From DASZBX01 sp035943635 (GTDB lineage: Bacteria > Actinomycetota > Actinomycetes > Streptomycetales > Catenulisporaceae): a stretch of 14,649 bases of DNA. Position numbers and translations under genes: made by a program. Positions 6,207 through 12,200 of the stretch are shown here, piece after piece (the first letter of the stretch is position 1; each line of letters starts with the position of its first letter). The notes below the pieces were generated by a model that was given only the letters and a program-made list of their open reading frames with translations, was not told the DNA's origin and ran no database searches. The stretch covers positions 1 to 14,649 of the forward strand of contig DASZBX010000019.1 of the NCBI GenBank assembly GCA_035943635.1, written 5' to 3'.

Positions 6207-9200
6207 TCAGATCCCTGCTTCTGCCGGCCCGGACAGCCGGGCCAGCCAGTCGGCGACCGCGCCGGCGGCGTCGGCGGCGTGGTCCTCCATCATCGAGTAG
6301 TGGTCTCCGGGGGCCGCGACGGTCTCGTGCGGCTGTTCCCAGGTGCTGCGCCACGGCCGGCCGGTCCAGCCGGCCATCGGCTCGCTCGCCGCGACCAGCA
6401 GGGTCGGGGCGGCGCACTGGTCCGGGGTCCAGCCGTGGAAGAGCCGGAAGTAGGCGCCCATCGCGCCGAGCCGGCCCTCGTCCAGCGGCGCGGCCTGCTC
6501 CCCGCGGCCGGCCATCGCGGCGAGCAGTTCCGGCAGCAGGCCGTCGACCAGGTCGCCGCCGGGGGCGTAGGCGTCGAGCAGGACCAGGGCGGCCGGGCCG
6601 GCGCCGGTCTTCTCCAGCCGGGTGGCCACCGCGTGCGCGAGCACCGCGCCGGAGGAGTGGCCGACCAGGGCGAACGGGCGGCCGCCGGTGTGCCGGGCCA
6701 CCGCGTCGGCGAGCACCTCGAGCAGGTCCTCCACGGTCTCCGGGACGGCCTCGGCCGGGCCGAAGCCGGGCGCGGGCAGGGCGGCCACCTCGTGCCGGCC
6801 GCGCAGGGCGGCGGCGAACCGGGCGTACTGGTGCGGGCCGGAGATGGCGGTCATCGAGGGCAGGGCGACCAGCATCGGGCGCCCCTCCCCCGCGGCCAGC
6901 CGGACCGGTTCCGGGCGCACCTGGCCGGTGGCGGCGTTGAAGGTGGGCAGGAACCGGGCCGCGGACATCAGGAACGTGACGTACTCCCCGACCCGGCCAA
7001 GGGCGCAGGCCTGGCGCAGGCCGGCCGCGAGGGTGCCCTCGGCGGCGGGCGCGGGCGGGCGGGCCGCGTCGGAGAGGCGTTCGGCGCACCAGGCGGCGAA
7101 CGCGTCGACCGTCGCGAACTCGTAGACCAGACCGGGGGTCAGCCCGGCCAGGCCGGTGGCCTCGGCCAGCCGGCGGCACAGTTCCACCGCGGTCAGCGAG
7201 GCGAAGCCGAGCTCCAGGAAGCCGCGCTCGGTGTCCACGGTCTCGGCCGAGGCGTGCCCGAGCACGCCGGCGGCCAGCTGCCGGACCAGGTCGCGGACCA
7301 GGGCCAGGCGGCCGGCCTGGTCCGCGGCGGCCAGCCGGGCGGTGAAGTCGCCCTCGGCCGCGGCCCGCTCCGCGGCGCCCGGCCCGGCCGGGGCCGCGGC
7401 GGCCCGGGTCAGCCGGGAGTGCAGCGCGCCGTGGGCGCCGAGCCCGTCCCAGTCCACCTCGGCCACCAGGTCGCAGGGGTCTGCCTCGCCCAGCGCCCGG
7501 TACAGGGCGGACGCGGCGGTCCGCGGGGAGCCGACCGGGCCGAGCGCGATCGCCGCGGCCCGGGCCCCGCGCTCGCGCAGTTCGCCGAGCAGGACCTCGG
7601 TGTGCGCGTCGGCGACGGCGTCGGCGGCGTGTCCGGGGACGGCCAGCAGTCCCGCGGGCGAGGTGCACAGCAGGACCGTGTCGAGCCCGGCCGGGGCGGC
7701 GGCCAGGTAGCCGGACACTGCGGCCGTGCGGCGCTGGACCAGGTCGGCCAGGCGGGCGACGGTCAGGTCCTCGATCGAGGTGGCCGGGCCGGGCGTCGCG
7801 ATGTGCACGGCGATACGCGGGGTCCCGGCGCCGGGAGCGTCGGCGGCGGCGATGGCCTCGGCGCCGAGCAATGGGTGCGCGCCGCCGTCCAGGACCTGCG
7901 CGGCCAGGTCCGCGGCCAGTTCGGCGGTCCGGGGGTCGGCACCGTCCTGCAGCTCGATCGCGACGCTCTCGCCGGGGCGCCGGGCCCCGGCCGGCGCGGC
8001 CGCGGGGTCCGCGCCGGGAGCGCGGACCAGGCGGCGGCCGAAGACCCCGGCGGCCCGGACCGCGACCTGGGTCTCCGGGCTCGCGCCGGGAGCGGACACC
8101 AGGTCGACCAGGCGTCCGGCGGCGGTGGCGTCGGCCGGTTCGGGCAGGTCGACCAGGCCGACCGCCAGACGGCCGGCGTATTCGTGCGCCGCGACCTGGC
8201 CCAGGCCCCAGACCTGCGCCTGGGCGGGCCGGTCGGCCGCGGTGCGGCCGGTGGCGACGGCGCCCTGGGTGACGCACCACACCGGCACCGCGGCGGTGCG
8301 CGGGCCCAGGTCGCCGAGCGCCTGGAGCAGGGTCAGGGTCAGCGCGGCGCCGGTGGTCAGCGCGGATCCGGGCCGGATCGGGTCCTCGGCCAGGCCGAGC
8401 AGGTTCAGCACGCCGGTGACGGACGCGTCGCCGAGCACCTCGGCCAGTCCGCCGGCCACCTGGTCCCGGTCGGTGTCGCCCGGGTCCAGCTGCACGGCGA
8501 CGACCTGCGCGCCGCGCCCGGACAGCGTGGCCATCAGTTCACTGACGACCTGCTGCGCGCCCGGCCCGGCCGGGGCGGCCACCAGCCAGGTCCCGGCCGC
8601 CGCAGCCGGGGCCGGGGTCTCCGGCAGCGACTGCCAGGCCAGGGTGTAGCGGCTGCGGTCGGCCGGGGACCCGGCCCGGCGCCGGCCGCGCCAGGCGGTC
8701 AGCGCGGGCAGCAGCGCGGTGAGCGCGGGCAGATCCTGGTCGGCGACCGCGAGGGCCTGGGCCAGGGCTTCGGCGTCGCCGCCCTCGACCGCGGCCCAGA
8801 ACTCCTCGTCCACCTGGTCGGCGGCCTGCGCCGCGGGCGCCTCGGGCGACTCGAGCCAGTAGCGCTCGTGCTGGAACGGGTAGGTGGGCAGCTCGACCGG
8901 GCGGGCGCCGTCGTCGGCGAACACCGCGGTCCAGTCCGGCCCGGCGCCGTGCACCCACAGGTCGGCCAGGGCGGTGGCCAGGGCCCGGGCGTCCGGGCGG
9001 TCCCCGCGCAGCAGCGGCACGAACACCGGCCCGCGGGAACGGTCCGCGACCGCGGGGTCCGGCGCGTCGGCGGGCAGGGACTCGCGGGCCATCGCGGCCA
9101 GCGCGCCGTCGCCGACCAGTTCGACGTACGTGCGCACACCCTCGGCGTGCAGCGCGCGGATGCCGTCGGCGAAGCGCACCGCGCCGCGCACGTGCCGCAC

Positions 9201-12200
9201 CCAGTAGTCGGGCGTGGCGTGGTCCTCGGCGCCCAGGGAGCCGGACAGGTTGGACACGATCGGGATCTGCGCCGGGTGGTAGTCGATCGCCTCGGCGACC
9301 TGCCGGAAGTCCTCGAGCATCGGGTCCATCAGCGGCGAGTGGAACGCGTGGCTGACCTTCAGCCGCTTGGTCTTGCGCCCCTCGGCCGCGAACAGCGCGG
9401 CCAGGGCCAGCACGGCGTCCCGCTCCCCGGCGACCACGCTGGCCAGCGGGCCGTTGACCGCGGCGATGTCCACGCCCGGGGTCAGCAGCGGCCGGATCTC
9501 GTCCGGGTCGGCCTGCACCGCGACCATCGCGCCGCCCTCGGGCAGGGCCTGCATCAGCCGGCCGCGGGCGGCCACCAGCGCGGCCGCGTCGGCCAGGGTG
9601 AGCACCCCGGCCGCGTGCGCGGCGGCGAGTTCGCCGACCGAGTGGCCGATCAGGAAGTCCGGCCGCAGCCCCCAGCGCTCGGCCAGCCGGAACAGGGCCA
9701 CCTCGACCGCGAACAGCGCGGGCTGGGTGTAGCCGGTCTGGTCCAGCAGGGCGGCGTCCTCGGAGTCCGGGTCGGCGAACAGCACGCTGTGCAGCGGCCG
9801 GTCCAGGTGCTCGTCCAGGGCGGCGCAGACTGCGTCGAAGGGCTCTGCGAAGGCGGTCCGGTGGCGGGTGTACAGCTCGCGGGCCAGGCCCAGTCGCTGG
9901 CTGCCCTGGCCGCCGAACAGGAACGCGGTCCGTCCGGCGCCGGACGGCCGGGCCACGCCGGTGCGGGTGTGCGGTCCGGGGCGCCCGTCGGCGAAGGCGG
10001 TCAGGGCCTCGCGCAGCTCGCCGAGGCCGCTGCCGAGCACGACCGCGCGGTGCTCGTGCGCCGAACGCCGGGTCGCCAGGGTGGCGGCCAGGTCGCGCGG
10101 GTCCAGGTCGGGGCGCCGGTCCAGGTGCGCGGCCAGCCGGGCGGCCTGCTCGCGCAGGGCCTCGGCGCCACGGGCGGACAACACCCAGGGCCAGGCCGCG
10201 TCCGGGTCCTGAGAGGCGGCGCGCGGGGCCTGGGTCTCGGGGACGTGCTCCAGGATCAGGTGCGCGTTGGTGCCGCTGACGCCGAACGAGGAGACCGCGG
10301 CCCGGCGCGGACGGCCGGGTTCCGGCCACTCGCGGGCCTCGGTGAGCAGCTCGACCGCGCCCGCGGACCAGTCCACGTGCGGCGACGGCTCGTCGACGTG
10401 CAGCGTGCGCGGCATCACACCGTTCTGCATCGCCATCACCATCTTGATCACGCCGCCCACGCCGGCCGCGGCCTGGGTGTGGCCGATGTTCGATTTGAGC
10501 GAGCCGAGCCAGAGCGGCCGGTCCTCCGGACGGTCCTGGCCGTAAGTCGCGAGCAGCGCCTGCGCCTCGATCGGGTCGCCGAGCACGGTGCCGGTGCCGT
10601 GGCCTTCGACCACGTCCACGTCCGCGGTGTTCAGCCCGGCGTTGGCCAGGGCCTGGCGGATCACCCGCTGCTGGGCCGGGCCGTTCGGGGCGGTCAGGCC
10701 GTTGGACGCGCCGTCCTGGTTCACCGCCGAGCCGCGCACGAGCGCCAGCACCGGGTGCCCGTTGGCCCGCGCGTCGCTCAGGCGTTCGAGGACCAGCACG
10801 CCCGCGCCCTCGCCCCAGCCGGTACCGTCCGCGGCGCCGGCGAAGGACTTGCACCGGCCGTCCCCGGCCAGGCCGCGCTGACGGGAGAACTCGACGAACA
10901 CCGAGGGCGTGGCCAGCACCGTCGCGCCGCCGGCGAGCGCCAACGAGCACTCGCCGCTGCGCAACGCCTGCGCGGCCAGGTGAATCGCGACCAGAGACGA
11001 CGAGCACGCCGTGTCGACCGTGACCGCGGGCCCCTCGAAACCGAAGGTGTAGGAGATCCGGCCGCTGGCCACACTCCCGGAGGTGCCGGTGGCCAGGTAG
11101 CCCTCGACGCCCTCGGGTATCGCAGTGAGCGTAGTCGCGTAGTCGTGGTACATCAGGCCCATGAAGACACCGGTCTGGCTGCCGCGCAGCGAGGCCATGT
11201 CCACCCCGGCCCGCTCGACCGCCTCCCACGAGTTCTCCAGCAGCAGCCGGTGCTGCGGGTCCATCGCGACCGCCTCGCGCGGGCTGATCCCGAAGAACCC
11301 CGGGTCGAAGTGGCCCGCGTCGTAGAGGAACGCGCCCTCCCGCGCGGTGCTGGTGCCCTGGTGGTCGGGGTCGGCGTCGAAGAGGGCGTCGACGTTCCAG
11401 CCGCGGTCCAGCGGGAACACCGAGACCGCGTCGGCCTCCCGGGCCACCAGCCGCCACAGGTCCTCGGGCGATCCGGCCTGGCCGGGGTACCGGCAGCTCA
11501 TCCCGACGATCGCGATCGGCTCGCCGCCGCGCACGACCGCGCGGGCGGCGGCCGGTCCGCGCACCTCGGTCCCGGCCAGCTCGCCGGACAGGTGCGCGGC
11601 CAGCACGGTCGGGCTCGGGTAGTCGAACACCAGGGTGGCCGGCAGCCGCAGCCCGGTCACCGCGGTCAGCCGGTTGCGCAGCTCCACCGCGGTCAGCGAG
11701 TCGAAGCCGAGTTCGCGGAAGGCCCGGTCCGCGCCGACCCCGTCGGCCGAGGCGTGGCCGAGCACGGCCGCGGCGTGCGTGCGGACCAGGTCGAGCAGGA
11801 ACCGGTCGCGGGCGGCCGGCGGCATCGCGGCCACCCGGGCGGCGAAGCCCGCGCCCTCCTCGCCGGAGACCGCCGCGGCGGCCCGGCGGGTGCCGGTCCC
11901 GCGGACCAGTGCCCGCAGCACGGCCGGGACGTCCGCGGGCTGGGCCCGCAGGGTGGCCGGGTCCAGCCGCATCGGGACCAGCAGCGAGGCGTCCGGCGTG
12001 GTCAGGGCGGCGTCGAACAGGGCCAGGGCCTCGGCCGAGGACAGGGCCGCGACCCCGCCGCGGGTCATCCGGGAGACGTCGGCGCCGTCCAGCTTCCCGG
12101 TCAGCGCACTGCGTTCCTCCCACAGGCCCCAGGCCAGCGAGACGGCCGGCAGCCCGGCGGCCCGGCGGCGGGCGGCGAGCGCGTCCACCGCGGTGTTGGC

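Noticed and set aside
6181..6209. Possible minus-strand promoter with TATTCT as -10
   Set aside because: No acceptable -35 at 17-18 bases upstream; one -10-like hexamer alone is not evidence.
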